64,000 nucleotides of DNA from Nemertoderma westbladi. Its lineage: Eukaryota > Xenacoelomorpha > Nemertodermatida > Nemertodermatidae. Below are positions 12,001 through 22,868 of the stretch, in pieces. Position numbers and translations under genes: made by a program. Within the stretch, counting starts at the first letter, position 1. Each line of letters starts with the position of its first letter. The DNA lies in the NCBI GenBank assembly GCA_032718475.1, contig JAUCBJ010003878.1, positions 1 to 64,000 of the forward strand, read 5' to 3'. Under the pieces are notes generated by a model that worked only from the letters and a program-made list of their open reading frames with translations, was not told the origin of the DNA and searched no databases.

Positions 12001-15000
12001 AACAAGTTTATGTGTGTGAGGGGGTCCAGCAACAAGTTTATGTGTGTGAGGGGTCCAGCAACAAGTTTATGTGTGTGAGGGAGTCCAGCAACAAGTTTCT
12101 GTGTGTGAGGGGGTCCAGCAACAAGTTTATGTGTGTGAGGGGTCCAGCAACAAGTTTATGTGTGTGAGGGGGTCCAGCAACAAGTTTATGTGTGTGAGGG
12201 GTCCAGCAACAAGTTTATGTGTGTGAGGAGTCCAGCAACAAGTTTATGTGTGTGAGGGGTCCAGCAACAAGTTTATGTGTGTGAGGGAGTCCAGCAACAA
12301 GTTTATGTGTGTGAGGGGGTCCAGCAACAAGTTTATGTGTGTGAGGAGGTCCAGCAACAAGTTTATGTGTGTGAGGGGGTCCAGCAACAAGTTTATGTGT
12401 GTGAGGGGTCCAGCAACAAGTTTATGTGTGTGAGGGGTCCAGCAACAAGTTTCTGTGTGTGAGGAGTCCAGCAACAAGTTTCTGTGTGTGAGGGGGTCCA
12501 GCAACAAGTTTATGTGTGTGAGGGGTCCAGCAACAAGTTTATGTGTGTGAGGGGTCCAGCAACAAGTTTATGTGTGTGAGGGGTCCAGCAACAAGTTTAT
12601 GTGTGTGAGGGGGTCCAGCAACAAGTTTATGTGTGTGAGGGGGTCCAGCAACAAGTTTATGTGTGTGAGGGGGTCCAGCAACAAGTTTCTGTGTGTGAGG
12701 AGTCCAGCAACAAGTTTATGTGTGTGAGGGGGTCCAGCAACAAGTTTATGTGTGTGAGGGGGTCCAGCAACAAGTTTATGTGTGTGAGGGGTCCAGCAAC
12801 AAGTTTATGTGTGTGAGGAGTCCAGCAACAAGTTTATGTGTGTGAGGGGGTCCAGCAACAAGTTTATGTGTGTGAGGAGGTCCAGCAACAAGTTTATGTG
12901 TGTGAGGGGGTCCAGCAACAAGTTTCTGTGTGTGAGGGGGTCCAGCAACAAGTTTATGTGTGTGAGGGGTCCAGCAACAAGTTTCTGTGTGTGAGGGGGT
13001 CCAGCAACAAGTTTATGTGTGTGAGGGGGTCCAGCAACAAGTTTATGTGTGTGAGGAGTCCAGCAACAAGTTTATGTGTGTGAGGGGGTCCAGCAACAAG
13101 TTTATGTGTGTGAGGGGGTCCAGCAACAAGTTTATGTGTGTGAGGGGGTCCAGCAACAAGTTTCTGTGTGTGAGGAGTCCAGCAACAAGTTTCTGTGTGT
13201 GAGGGGGTCCAGCAACAAGTTTATGTGTGTGAGGGGTCCAGCAACAAGTTTATGTGTGTGAGGGGGTCCAGCAACAAGTTTCTGTGTGTGAGGGGGTCCA
13301 GCAACAAGTTTATGTGTGTGAGGGGGTCCAGCAACAAGTTTATGTGTGTGAGGAGTCCAGCAACAAGTTTCTGTGTGTGAGGGGGTCCAGCAACAAGTTT
13401 CTGTGTGTGAGGGGGTCCAGCAACAAGTTTATGTGTGTGAGGGGGTCCAGCAACAAGTTTATGTGTGTGAGGGGTCCAGCAACAAGTTTATGTGTGTGAG
13501 GGGTCCAGCAACAAGTTTATGTGTGTGAGGGGGTCCAGCAACAAGTTTATGTGTGTGAAGGGGTCCAGCAACAAGTTTATGTGTGTGAGGGGGCCTGCAA
13601 CAAGTTTTTGTGTGTGAGGGGGTCCAGCAACAAGTTTATGTGTGTGAGGGGGTCCAGCAACAAGTTTATGTGTGTGAGGGGGTCCAGCAACAAGTTTATG
13701 TGTGTGAGGGGGTCCAGCAACAAGTTTATGTGTGTGAGGGGGTCCAGCAACAAGTTTCTGTGTGTGAGGGGGTCCAGCAACAAGTTTATGTGTGTGAGGG
13801 GGTCCAGCAACAAGTTTCTGTGTGTGAGGGGGTCCAGCAACAAGTTTATGTGTGTGAGGGAGTCCAGCAACAAGTTTATGTGTGTGAGGAGTCCAGCAAC
13901 AAGTTTATGTGTGTGACGGAGTCCAGCAACAAGTTTATGTGTGTGAGGGAGTCCAGCAACAAGTTTCTGTGTGTGAGGGAGTCCAGCAACAAGTTTCTGT
14001 GTGTGAGGGGTCCAGCAACAAGTTTATGTGTGTGAGGGGTCCAGCAACAAGTTTATGTGTGTGAGGGAGTCCAGCAACAAGTTTATGTGTGTGAGGAGTC
14101 CAGCAACAAGTTTATGTGTGTGAGGAGTCCAGCAACAAGTTTATGTGTGTGAGGAGTCCAGCAACAAGTTTATGTGTGTGAGGAGTCCAGCAACAAGTTT
14201 ATGTGTGTGAGGAGTCCAGCAACAAGTTTATGTGTGTGAGGAGTCCAGCAACAAGTTTATGTGTGTGAGGGAGTCCAGCAACAAGTTTATGTGTGTGAGG
14301 AGTCCAGCAACAAGTTTATGTGTGTGAGGAGTCCAGCAACAAGTTTATGTGTGTGAGGAGTCCAGCAACAAGTTTATGTGTGTGAGGAGTCCAGCAACAA
14401 GTTTATGTGTGTGAGGAGTCCAGCAACAAGTTTATGTGTGTGAGGAGTCCAGCAACAAGTTTATGTGTGTGAGGAGTCCAGCAACAAGTTTATGTGTGTG
14501 AGGAGTCCAGCAACAAGTTTATGTGTGTGAGGAGTCCAGCAACAAGTTTATGTGTGTGAGGAGTCCAGCAACAAGTTTATGTGTGTGAGGAGTCCAGCAA
14601 CAAGTTTATGTGTGTGAGGAGTCCAGCAACAAGTTTATGTGTGTGAGGAGTCCAGCAACAAGTTTATGTGTGTGAGGAGTCCAGCAACAAGTTTATGTGT
14701 GTGAGGAGTCCAGCAACAAGTTTATGTGTGTGAGGAGTCCAGCAACAAGTTTATGTGTGTGAGGAGTCCAGCAACAAGTTTATGTGTGTGAGGAGTCCAG
14801 CAACAAGTTTATGTGTGTGAGGAGTCCAGCAACAAGTTTATGTGTGTGAGGAGTCCAGCAACAAGTTTATGTGTGTGAGGAGTCCAGCAACAAGTTTATG
14901 TGTGTGAGGAGTCCAGCAACAAGTTTATGTGTGTGAGGAGTCCAGCAACAAGTTTATGTGTGTGAGGAGTCCAGCAACAAGTTTATGTGTGTGAGGAGTC

Positions 15001-17646
15001 CAGCAACAAGTTTATGTGTGTGAGGAGTCCAGCAACAAGTTTATGTGTGTGAGGAGTCCAGCAACAAGTTTATGTGTGTGAGGAGTCCAGCAACAAGTTT
15101 ATGTGTGTGAGGAGTCCAGCAACAAGTTTATGTGTGTGAGGAGTCCAGCAACAAGTTTATGTGTGTGAGGAGTCCAGCAACAAGTTTATGTGTGTGAGGA
15201 GTCCAGCAACAAGTTTATGTGTGTGAGGAGTCCAGCAACAAGTTTATGTGTGTGAGGAGTCCAGCAACAAGTTTATGTGTGTGAGGAGTCCAGCAACAAG
15301 TTTATGTGTGTGAGGAGTCCAGCAACAAGTTTATGTGTGTGAGGAGTCCAGCAACAAGTTTATGTGTGTGAGGAGTCCAGCAACAAGTTTATGTGTGTGA
15401 GGAGTCCAGCAACAAGTTTATGTGTGTGAGGAGTCCAGCAACAAGTTTATGTGTGTGAGGAGTCCAGCAACAAGTTTATGTGTGTGAGGAGTCCAGCAAC
15501 AAGTTTATGTGTGTGAGGAGTCCAGCAACAAGTTTATGTGTGTGAGGAGTCCAGCAACAAGTTTATGTGTGTGAGGAGTCCAGCAACAAGTTTATGTGTG
15601 TGAGGAGTCCAGCAACAAGTTTATGTGTGTGAGGAGTCCAGCAACAAGTTTATGTGTGTGAGGAGTCCAGCAACAAGTTTATGTGTGTGAGGAGTCCAGC
15701 AACAAGTTTATGTGTGTGAGGAGTCCAGCAACAAGTTTATGTGTGTGAGGAGTCCAGCAACAAGTTTATGTGTGTGAGGAGTCCAGCAACAAGTTTATGT
15801 GTGTGAGGAGTCCAGCAACAAGTTTATGTGTGTGAGGAGTCCAGCAACAAGTTTATGTGTGTGAGGAGTCCAGCAACAAGTTTATGTGTGTGAGGAGTCC
15901 AGCAACAAGTTTATGTGTGTGAGGAGTCCAGCAACAAGTTTATGTGTGTGAGGAGTCCAGCAACAAGTTTATGTGTGTGAGGAGTCCAGCAACAAGTTTA
16001 TGTGTGTGAGGAGTCCAGCAACAAGTTTATGTGTGTGAGGAGTCCAGCAACAAGTTTATGTGTGTGAGGAGTCCAGCAACAAGTTTATGTGTGTGAGGAG
16101 TCCAGCAACAAGTTTATGTGTGTGAGGAGTCCAGCAACAAGTTTATGTGTGTGAGGAGTCCAGCAACAAGTTTATGTGTGTGAGGAGTCCAGCAACAAGT
16201 TTATGTGTGTGAGGAGTCCAGCAACAAGTTTATGTGTGTGAGGAGTCCAGCAACAAGTTTATGTGTGTGAGGAGTCCAGCAACAAGTTTATGTGTGTGAG
16301 GAGTCCAGCAACAAGTTTATGTGTGTGAGGAGTCCAGCAACAAGTTTATGTGTGTGAGGAGTCCAGCAACAAGTTTATGTGTGTGAGGAGTCCAGCAACA
16401 AGTTTATGTGTGTGAGGAGTCCAGCAACAAGTTTCTGTGTGTGAGGAGTCCAGCAACAAGTTTCTGTGTGTGAGGGAGTCCAGCAACAAGTTTATGTGTG
16501 TGAGGAGTCCAGCAACAAGTTTATGTGTGTGTGGTGGAATATTATATTATTCCGGCCGGAATATTCTGGCATTTGCAATACCGATTCCGCTAAATCCCTA
16601 GTAGATAGTCCTCCCAATATTACTATCGATAGTAGATAGTCCTCCTAGCTCCTAATATAACTATCGATAGTCTTCCCTTTTCTTTCCCCATATAACTTAT
16701 CCCTTTTTCTTTTCCCCCAATAGAACTACTCCCCTAGCCGCCAGGACATCCTGATGGCTCGCAAAGCCACCAAAGGCGTCATCGAGTACATGATTACTGT
16801 GAACGACGTTCGGTTTAAATTCGTCGACGTCGGGGGGCAGCGATCCCAAAGACAGAAATGGTTCCAGTGCTTCGAGGGCGTCACCTCAATCCTCTTCATG
16901 GTCTCGACATCGGAATTCGATCAGGTTATGATGGAGGATCGTGTTACAAACAGGTTAGTCGATTTGGACGAGAAGCAAATTATATGGACGGGCGTCTCTC
17001 CATTGGGAGTAAGTGTAAGCCTTGTATATTCGATTAAACCCCCTTTGCTGTAGATTGTTTCTGCTACACCTATTCAGTGGAAATTTATCTAATAGGCCGC
17101 ATTAACTTTATTTTGAAACATTGCAATAATGTTACAAAAATAAAGAGAGAGGTTGCGAAGGTGAAATTGGGTTATCACAAATAGCCTCATAAATATTGAG
17201 AGGCCGCCTCTTTTAATGCACGACCCCATTTTGTTTAGATTAGGCGAATCACCTAATTTGAAAATAAATATATTTATTTTTAATTTATTTCCAGATTACG
17301 GGAGTCCTGCAGTATATTCGAGATTATTATAAACAACAGATTTTTCACCAACGTCTCTATTATTTTGTTCCTCAATAAAACGGATCTTCTGGAGGAGAAG
17401 ATTAAACGAGTATCGATTGGCGATTACTTCCCCGAGTTCGAGGGGGACTCGACGAACTTAGAGGAAGTTCAGCGGTTCATATTCCAGCTGTTCGATAACT
17501 GTCGCAGACCCAGCCAGCGAGCCCTGTCAAAGACATTGTTCCACCACTTTACCACGGCCGTGGACACGGAAAAGATTCGTTTTGTGTTCCGCGCCGTCAA
17601 GGATACCATTCTGGAAGAGAATTTAAAGCAGCTGATGCTGCAATGA
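2706..17646 (+). CDS. GNA12/13: G protein alpha subunit, G12/13 class (5' partial; four exons)
   Basis: Heterotrimeric G-protein alpha subunit; family members act at the inner plasma membrane and couple receptors to RhoGEFs and Rho. Exons 2706-3053, 3610-3660, 16724-16953 and 17295-17646 splice in frame into 326 residues plus TGA. Visible motifs in order: P-loop GAGESGKS, switch I Arg/Thr in ARKATKG, DVGGQR (switch II), NKTD, the FTTA base-contact motif, and a C-terminus LKQLMLQ identical to vertebrate G12/13. Vertebrate relatives have about 377 residues, so roughly 50 N-terminal residues, including the lipidation site, are outside the window. All GTPase signature residues are intact. The G12/13 class rests on the C-terminus and the [16 protein letters not shown] block; G12 and G13 cannot be told apart here. 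Intron 3 is swollen to 13 kb by a minisatellite. Confidence 0.95.
3054..3609. other. Galpha intron with (TA)n and a tRNA-like SINE trace
   Basis: Contains a short TA run at 3237-3250. On the minus strand around 3425-3465 there is AGAGTGTCGGGAATGCAGTTC followed by GAGTATC, resembling a tRNA D-arm to B-box arrangement. No coding sequence was seen. Confidence 0.45.
3610..3660 (+). CDS. GNA12/13: Galpha12/13 51-bp micro-exon
   Basis: Seventeen codons ([17 protein letters not shown]) between TTTGTTTAG and GTGAGT. They match the vertebrate G13 stretch GESVKYFLDNLDKLGE exactly where it should fall after the preceding exon. Both ends are phase 0. Confidence 0.93.
4726..7560. repeat. Higher-order repeat inside the minisatellite, 1956-bp offset
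   Basis: The pattern of variant units at 4726-5604 recurs at 6682-7560, including the three GATCAGCAACAAG insertion units starting at 4861 and 6817. The offset is exactly 1956 bp. A segment holding about 65 units was therefore duplicated as a block after the variants arose. Confidence 0.85.
7587..10226. repeat. Higher-order repeats with 1018-bp and 779-bp offsets
   Basis: The block at 7587-8429 recurs at 8605 (offset 1018) and at 9384 (offset 779 from the second copy). Marker variants CCATCAACAAG, GTCAAGCAAC and CCAGCGACAAG keep their order. The middle copy lacks about 90-180 bp near its end, as expected for unequal exchange. Confidence 0.8.
16532..16723. other. Unique end of Galpha intron 3
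   Basis: A short palindrome (ATTCCGGCCGGAAT) near 16545-16560 is followed by three diverged copies of an ACTATCGATAGT/AGATAGTCCTCC word. A pyrimidine tract and the TAG acceptor end at 16723. Confidence 0.6.
16724..16953 (+). CDS. GNA12/13: Galpha12/13 exon with switch I and switch II
   Basis: It begins [18 protein letters not shown] (switch I Arg and Thr conserved) and contains [16 protein letters not shown] (switch II, catalytic Gln present) and [14 protein letters not shown]. It ends inside an Arg codon (AG) at a GTTAGT donor, and the split codon is completed by the next exon. The frame stays open past the donor to 17053, but that extension lacks family similarity. Confidence 0.93.
17295..17646 (+). 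CDS. GNA12/13: Galpha12/13 terminal exon
   Basis: Starts after TTATTTCCAG and completes the split Arg codon, then reads [17 protein letters not shown]. It contains [11 protein letters not shown] (guanine-specificity motif), [19 protein letters not shown] and the C-terminal NLKQLMLQ, then TGA at 17644-17646. The last residues form the receptor-contact tail and match vertebrate G12/13. Confidence 0.95.
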
Positions 17647-17777
17647 GGTCAGCTCTTGCGAATTAGTCATACTTTTTGCCGTGCTACATTTTTTATATAG
17701 TATTCGCTAAAATTATGTGTACCGATAAACGAGTATTATTGGTTTAGAGTCCATCCATAAATGACGTCATTGGTTTA

Positions 17778-18236
17778 GGGTCCATCCATAAATGACGTCC
17801 CGCGAGAAATGTGTGGGGGGGGGGGGGGGGGGGGGTCCACAATGGCACGTCAAATTATTTAACTCGTAAACTTGAAATATTTTTTGTTTTTGTTTGTATC
17901 CTGACTTGCCGTTGCATTCCATGCTGATAGTGAGTAAGTCATTTTATATTGTATCATCTCATCACATTGATAAAGTAAAGTAAATGTAATCGGTGTACGT
18001 ACGTGAAACACAACACCGGAGGCAACCATAATGCCCTTCTCTCTTGGCTGTTACCTATAAGGCAGGGAGGGCGTCGGCGTCACTTCAATTCCCAGGGGTG
18101 AACTGAACACTCCACTCCGTAAGTATCAAAACGTTTTATTTACTTGACCAGCAGTAACCAGGTTCATATCGATGTATTTGTGCACCATTTTCAAAATGAT
18201 AGCTTACTGCTCCCGACGTCATCTATGGTTGGCCCT
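17778..18236. mobile_element. MITE-like element with TA target duplication
   Basis: The left end GGGTCCATCCATAAATGACG (from 17778) is mirrored by the right end, whose reverse complement begins GGGCCAACCATAGATGACG. Both ends are directly flanked by TA, as for Tc1/mariner-type insertions. A partial second copy of the left end lies just upstream at 17741-17770. No transposase is present in about 460 bp. A 21-base G run lies inside (17815-17835). Confidence 0.5.
17815..17835. repeat. G homopolymer, 21 bases
   Basis: An uninterrupted run of G just inside the left end of the MITE-like element. It is one of eight G or C runs of at least 14 bases in the window. Confidence 0.95.
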
Positions 18237-18239
18237 AAC

Positions 18240-21200
18240 GTTTGTTTCCATTGTAATTGTGCTTGTTGAACTCCTATTAGCACCCTCGCCATTTGCCTAC
18301 ACCCCCAACCCCACCAACAACGGTTTTATCTGAATTCCTTTATCATAGTTTTAATATTTAAGTAATGTACGTTTTATTTTGTTAAAAATGATCATGGGTT
18401 TGAGATTATTTTGTTGATTTATTTCCGTCTTGGGTGTTTTATTTTTAGCCTAATATAGGTAGGTAAAGATAGTGAAGGGCCAATTCTGCAGGAGATGTAA
18501 TTAATTCAGTATACAATCGATGGTGTTGTATCATTGGGACCTAAAGTTATAAAAACTACGTTTTTAGGAAGCTAAATAAATTATTGAAAGTCGAATTTTG
18601 ACTTCGAATTAGGCCATTATGTAATTTGAAATATCTCAGCATTCAGGTATTCTGGTTCACGTGGTGTTGGCAGGATCTACTCCGTATGTTATGACACTGC
18701 CGGTGGATCCTGTCGGTGGTTCTACCTAATGGATCAATAATCGCACATTGGCTCCATATAAAATCATCAACTATTTTAGAATTAATTTAAAAACTTGTTT
18801 TAATTTGTTTTTTTTTTGTGATATATAAAATTGTTATTTACATACTTATGTGCCCTTTACAGAATGATGATCCGAGTGGTTTGTTACACGAACGAACGTA
18901 GCGAGTAGGTGAAAATAAAAACACGAGGGCCAGAACATAGTAAATTTGTAGTTTTATTACGAATTTGTGACATTACGAAATTACTGCTGTTTTTTTTGGG
19001 GAATTTCTCGAATTTTTGATTTGACATCACAGAAATATTTAAACTAAACTTTGGGTGGTAACCAAGATGAGACGGTATTGCACTTTCCGATTCAGTTTAA
19101 TAATAAAGCCAGTCGCTGTTCTATAATGATTATACTACAGAATGTACCAACGGCTTCAACTAATGTTACAATTTTGAAGTAAAAATTACATATTTTGTTA
19201 CATGTGAGGCTAGAAAGGTATATATATTGGGGTTTTTCACTTCGTTGAATTCGATTACGTTTATTCGTACCCCCTAAGTGACTAAGGTTTTTATTTCAAT
19301 GTAAACAAACTGAGGTTATTATTTGTAGTAGAAAAATAAACAAACTAACAAAATAAACTTAATAATTGGAATGCGTAAAGTGGACATTTTAGCTGCTTAT
19401 TTTTGTAATGAATTTAATGATTCTACCCTTTTTTTATTGGTATAAATTTAGTCAACTTTTAATTTAAATGCGCTGGAATAATAATAAAGGTGGACTTTCC
19501 TATAAAGTACTGGGACATAGTTAATCCGGGTTGCATGCGTACACTGTATTTATTGGTTGTAACACTAATAGTTATGGTAAGTTGGGTGTCTCATTCAATG
19601 TTTAAATTGCGTTGCTTCAATTATTAATATTGTATTTTATGATTTACAATTTTTTAAACAAGTAATCATTTATCTTAGTCAACCTATTGTGACATTATGG
19701 AGACGAACTTTTAGCTTCAACTATCGTTGTTATGTATTTTCTATGAGGATATGTTTTATTATATAGGTTGAATACTTTATATATTTATATTATATTCGTA
19801 ATTTACGCACAATTTATGTATGAAACTAATTTTATGAATAAGCCTCTCTAGTTGTGTAATAATGTTATTTTATTTTCTATTACGTGATTGGTTACTTGTA
19901 ATATTCCAAAAGACTTACATTATTTGTGGGAGTTTAACTAACAATTTACTTCGCGAAATATTTTTTAGTTATAAAATGTAGGATTGATAATAGCAAATAA
20001 ATTATTATTGTGGGGTCAAGTGACAGTGTATTAAATATAATAGGATGATGATAAAGCTATCCAAAGCAAATAATATCAACCGACCCCGTTGGGGCTCGAA
20101 CCTCGAACCCGGTTCTCTACGCTGTTTCAGTTCGATGTTATTATATGTCGTTGTACAGCGCCATCTAGTGGATAACTACTATATTGTAGTCAGATTATTT
20201 TAGATAAATCAGAAACCAACAAAAATGTATTAATTACATTAATTAATTGTTGATTGCTTGATTCATAACTAAAATTAGTTTGTTTCTCTATATGACCTGC
20301 TTGGCTCGACTGCCTCCTTTTTGATTGATTCTATTAAAAAGTTTGTTCATTTTTGAGACACACAACGATTTTTTATATGGCCATATATTTTACACGGGAA
20401 AGATGTACCAACAAACTATATCATTATCTATTAAATATATTATTTATGAATGCATATAATTAGCTGCACGATTCATATTAATTGTTACTAGCCTGAAATT
20501 GGAATGTGTCCGTTTACGGGTTAGTATTATATGACATCACATTTATTACTCTAAAAATATTATTTATTTATATATATTTATTGATAATGTTTGCTGCGCC
20601 ATATTATTTACCTCAAATAATATTGATATTGATATATAATGATATATTGATATACTATCATAATGTTTTAGCTTTAATTACTGCAGAAAGATAATATAAT
20701 TTGCAATTCAACATTATATTCAACCCTTGGCTGTGCAGAAATCCACTCCAACCTGGATTGGGATATTAACTACCAAATCTTTTAATTCCGAGTTATGTAC
20801 TGAGTAATTTTATTTTAAGTGTATTTTGTGAACAAATTCCTGTTTGAATTGTTTGTCTTAAAGTTTATTAAATCCACTATTACTATAACTAATTATTGTG
20901 CCAAATATGAGGGATTATCGTTAACCCATTGGTTTTATGTACTTTTTTTGATGATTAATAAATTACCATGGTATTTCCAGTCACAGTAATTACTATTATG
21001 CATAATATATAATTATAATAACTGTTGTTAAAGCTTTACTTCATTCTATTTTATGGTTTATTTTATGTACCTTAAATTGTTACCTTATACAACTACTTCG
21101 TTATATGCATTATTATAATATAGCCTATAATACAATAATATTCTACTTACACGTCTAAAAAACAATTTTATTTTGTAATATAGTTTATATATAATTCTGA

Positions 21201-21850
21201 CTGTCAATATTATGGAACTAGAAACGTGAAGGAACCGCCTGGGTCAACCAAGGTCAACAAAAACTAAACTCATTACCGTCTCTTCGCAGGCTCTGGACAG
21301 GTTTCGTTTAAGTCTAGTTTAGATTTATTACAGTACAGTTCCATGGTCTTAGCCAATATGAGAACTCACATACCTATAGAGCCCTGCCCAAACTATAGAC
21401 CGTGACCCACATATGGGGTGTAGAGACCATTGTATGATGTTCCTATCGAATATGGGCATATTATGTTTCGTTTATGTCTAGTCGAGATTTAGTGAGTGTA
21501 TGAATGGTTCTTCGCTTAAAGATGAAGGATGTTCTCCTATCGTATCGAGTACCAAGTTTTAGTGTGGTCCCCCAGAACTACAATCTATTTAACGATGCGA
21601 GATGCGCCCTCACTAGTCACTGGAAAGCATTATTTGTGCCGAAAATAAATCTGCCTTGTCCCCATGCCATTTAACCACTACGCCAAGCAAGGTAGAAGCT
21701 TAAACCGTACAAAATTATTTAAAGTGTTCTTGTAAATAGTTCTACATTATGGTTGCTTTGGAAACAATCATCTGTGAAACATTTTTTATTAGTATGAATA
21801 AATTGTTGTAGTTGAGCTGTTAATACAACTTAGCTGTTCAATAGAAGTGG
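18240..21850. other. AT-rich intergenic DNA
   Basis: No supported gene. Small open frames (for example 20506-20694) have AT-driven composition and no motifs. Around 20090-20115 the minus strand has a B-box-like GGTTCGAGCCCC. Two diverged copies of a GTTTCGTTTA..GTCTAGT word occur near 21300 and 21466. Around 21665-21690 the minus strand carries TTGGCGTAGTGGTTAAATGG, an A-box-like word without a clear B-box. Confidence 0.5.
20158..20171 (-). promoter_or_regulatory. CTCF-like core motif
   Basis: Read on the minus strand this is CCACTAGATGGCGC, which fits the bilaterian CTCF core pattern CCASYAGRKGGCRC at every position. It sits in intergenic DNA between the Galpha and BLOC1S2 genes, close to a tRNA-like B-box, so it could equally be part of a dispersed repeat. 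Confidence 0.4.
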
Positions 21851-21870
21851 AACAAAAAGTAAGGCGAGTG

Positions 21871-21958
21871 TCAGGGGAGAGTGGCTGAACCTATTAGCGC
21901 TACTGAAGAGGCCTGATAGGCCGAAACGAACGTATAGCGCTGGTTCAACCCCCAGTCA
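21871..21958 (+). mobile_element. tRNA-like SINE/retrozyme fragment carrying the hammerhead
   Basis: Upstream of the ribozyme, AGTGGCTGAACCTATTAG resembles a Pol III A-box. Immediately downstream, CTGGTTCAACCCCCAG resembles a T-arm with B-box. The hammerhead thus sits where an anticodon arm would be. It may be one copy of a dispersed non-autonomous element, but no second copy is recognisable in this window. Confidence 0.45.
21893..21944 (+). ncRNA. Hammerhead ribozyme motif
   Basis: All invariant core bases are present in order. Stem I is AGCGCTA (21896-21902) pairing with TAGCGCT (21935-21941). The core CTGAAGA (CUGANGA) is at 21903-21909. Stem II is GGCCT/AGGCC (21910-21914 and 21918-21922) with a GAT loop. 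GAAA is at 21923-21926. Stem III is a 3-bp ACG/CGT helix with a two-base loop (21926-21933). Cleavage is predicted after A21934 (GUA triplet). Very short stem III hammerheads are known from animal Penelope-like elements and small retrozymes, where they may act as dimers. The flanks resemble tRNA promoter boxes. Whether it cleaves is untested. Confidence 0.75.
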
Positions 21959-22090
21959 CACGATTTCTCATTTCTGAACAACTTATTACATTATTCATTA
22001 AAGTTTCATTAACAACTCAGTATTAGTAAGGCTTAGTAACAACAGCTTAGTATGGGCCGAGACACGAAGTAAGGTGAGCATTAGGCTTGG

Positions 22091-22140
22091 CTTGGTGGTT
22101 CCAATTTATCAAACTGTCGTTCGATTCGAATATTTGAACG
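22091..22140 (+). mobile_element. tRNA-like SINE head
   Basis: GGCTTGGTGGTTCC (A-box-like) is followed about 20 bases later by GTTCGATTCGA (B-box consensus GTTCRANNC). The preceding AGTAAGGTGAGC resembles AGTAAGGCGAGT before the hammerhead-bearing element, suggesting related leaders. Confidence 0.4.
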
Positions 22141-22435
22141 TTAATAACTCAGCCAATCCTTGATGAAATGTAACCAGGTTCAACCAGTTCGAGTCTACAG
22201 TGGCAAGAGGGTGAAATGTCTGATAAAAGTTAAAACTTTCTCCCATTTACTTCAGTTTAATCCGCACAAGCTGAATGACAAGCAGATTGACCTTAAACCG
22301 AATAGCTGTTCCTTCGTCATATCGCTGCTCTGAATATTTGACACTATTAATTAATTCTACGGAATTAAATTAAATTTGGTTCCCATGAGTCTGTCAAAAT
22401 ATTATAAATCTTACAAAAAAAATTGGAAGGTGTTT

Positions 22436-22449
22436 GGGGGGGGGGGGGG
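22436..22449. repeat. G homopolymer, 14 bases
   Basis: An uninterrupted G run in AT-rich intergenic DNA. Confidence 0.95.
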
Positions 22450-22655
22450 TCGCGCATAATGTGAAGACTAATAGGCTTACGCAGCATAAAAATACAGCTG
22501 CAATGCAGCATGTCGATCCTAGTAGTACAGTAGTGTGCGCAAAGTAGCCAAGAACTTGTAATACCCACGTTGGCAGCGGTTTAATTAACTTTGTGTCTAT
22601 TTATAAGATTTTATTTTAATCAAATTAGTGCAATGAAAATAACCCTTTTATTATT

Positions 22656-22868
22656 TTAAAATAACCAAATTAAGAAAGTCATATAAATGTAACATTTAAA
22701 TATTTTATTCAAATCGAACTTTTTTCTTTGGTCTCGAATTAACCGGTATTCACAATAGTCGCTATCTTCCGGGGCGTCATCTTCTTCGTCCCACTGGGAA
22801 CTAAACAGAATATAATCGTCCCAATCGTCGTGAAGAAGTTGAAGAAGTACCCACATCGGAATGAACAA
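22656..22868 (-). CDS. Possible short coding remnant, unrecognised
   Basis: A 70-codon minus-strand frame contains an acidic, non-repetitive stretch (QWDEEDDAPEDSDYCEYR) followed by a basic segment, which is more protein-like than its AT-rich surroundings. The last 15 residues are hydrophobic and look like random AT sequence. No domain is recognised. It may be an exon or a decayed gene fragment. It is equally compatible with chance. Confidence 0.2.
   Translation of the reverse strand: MFIPMWVLLQLLHDDWDDYILFSSQWDEEDDAPEDSDYCEYRLIRDQRKKFDLNKIFKCYIYMTFLIWLF

Larger units (their letters stand above)
3838..16531. repeat. 12.7-kb minisatellite in Galpha intron, 30-bp then 29-bp units
   Basis: About 430 tandem copies of a unit containing CAACAAGTTTATGTGTGTGA followed by a G-run and TCCAG. 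From 3838 to about 11690 the unit is almost always 30 bp (five Gs, GGGGGTCC). From about 11690 to 14080, 30-bp and 29-bp units are mixed. From about 14270 to 16430 there are roughly 74 essentially identical 29-bp GAGGAGTCC units. Variants (CTG/ATG, CGTTTA, GATCAGCAACAAG insertions) recur in the same order, revealing higher-order repeats. Because 30 is a multiple of 3, the early part is open in several frames (up to 1324 codons on the minus strand), but this is not coding evidence. Confidence 0.98.

Noticed and set aside
3838-16531. CRISPR-like array
   Set aside because: Units are head-to-tail without unique spacers, and the setting is a eukaryotic intron.
16954-17053. Extension of the Galpha exon past 16953 to a stop at 17053
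   Set aside because: Family similarity ends at the Arg codon split by the GTTAGT donor, and the exon at 17295 completes it in frame. The extension has no similarity.
22656-22868. Treating the acidic minus-strand frame as a confident gene
   Set aside because: Listed only as a low-confidence remnant: no splice context, no domain, and an AT-driven hydrophobic tail.
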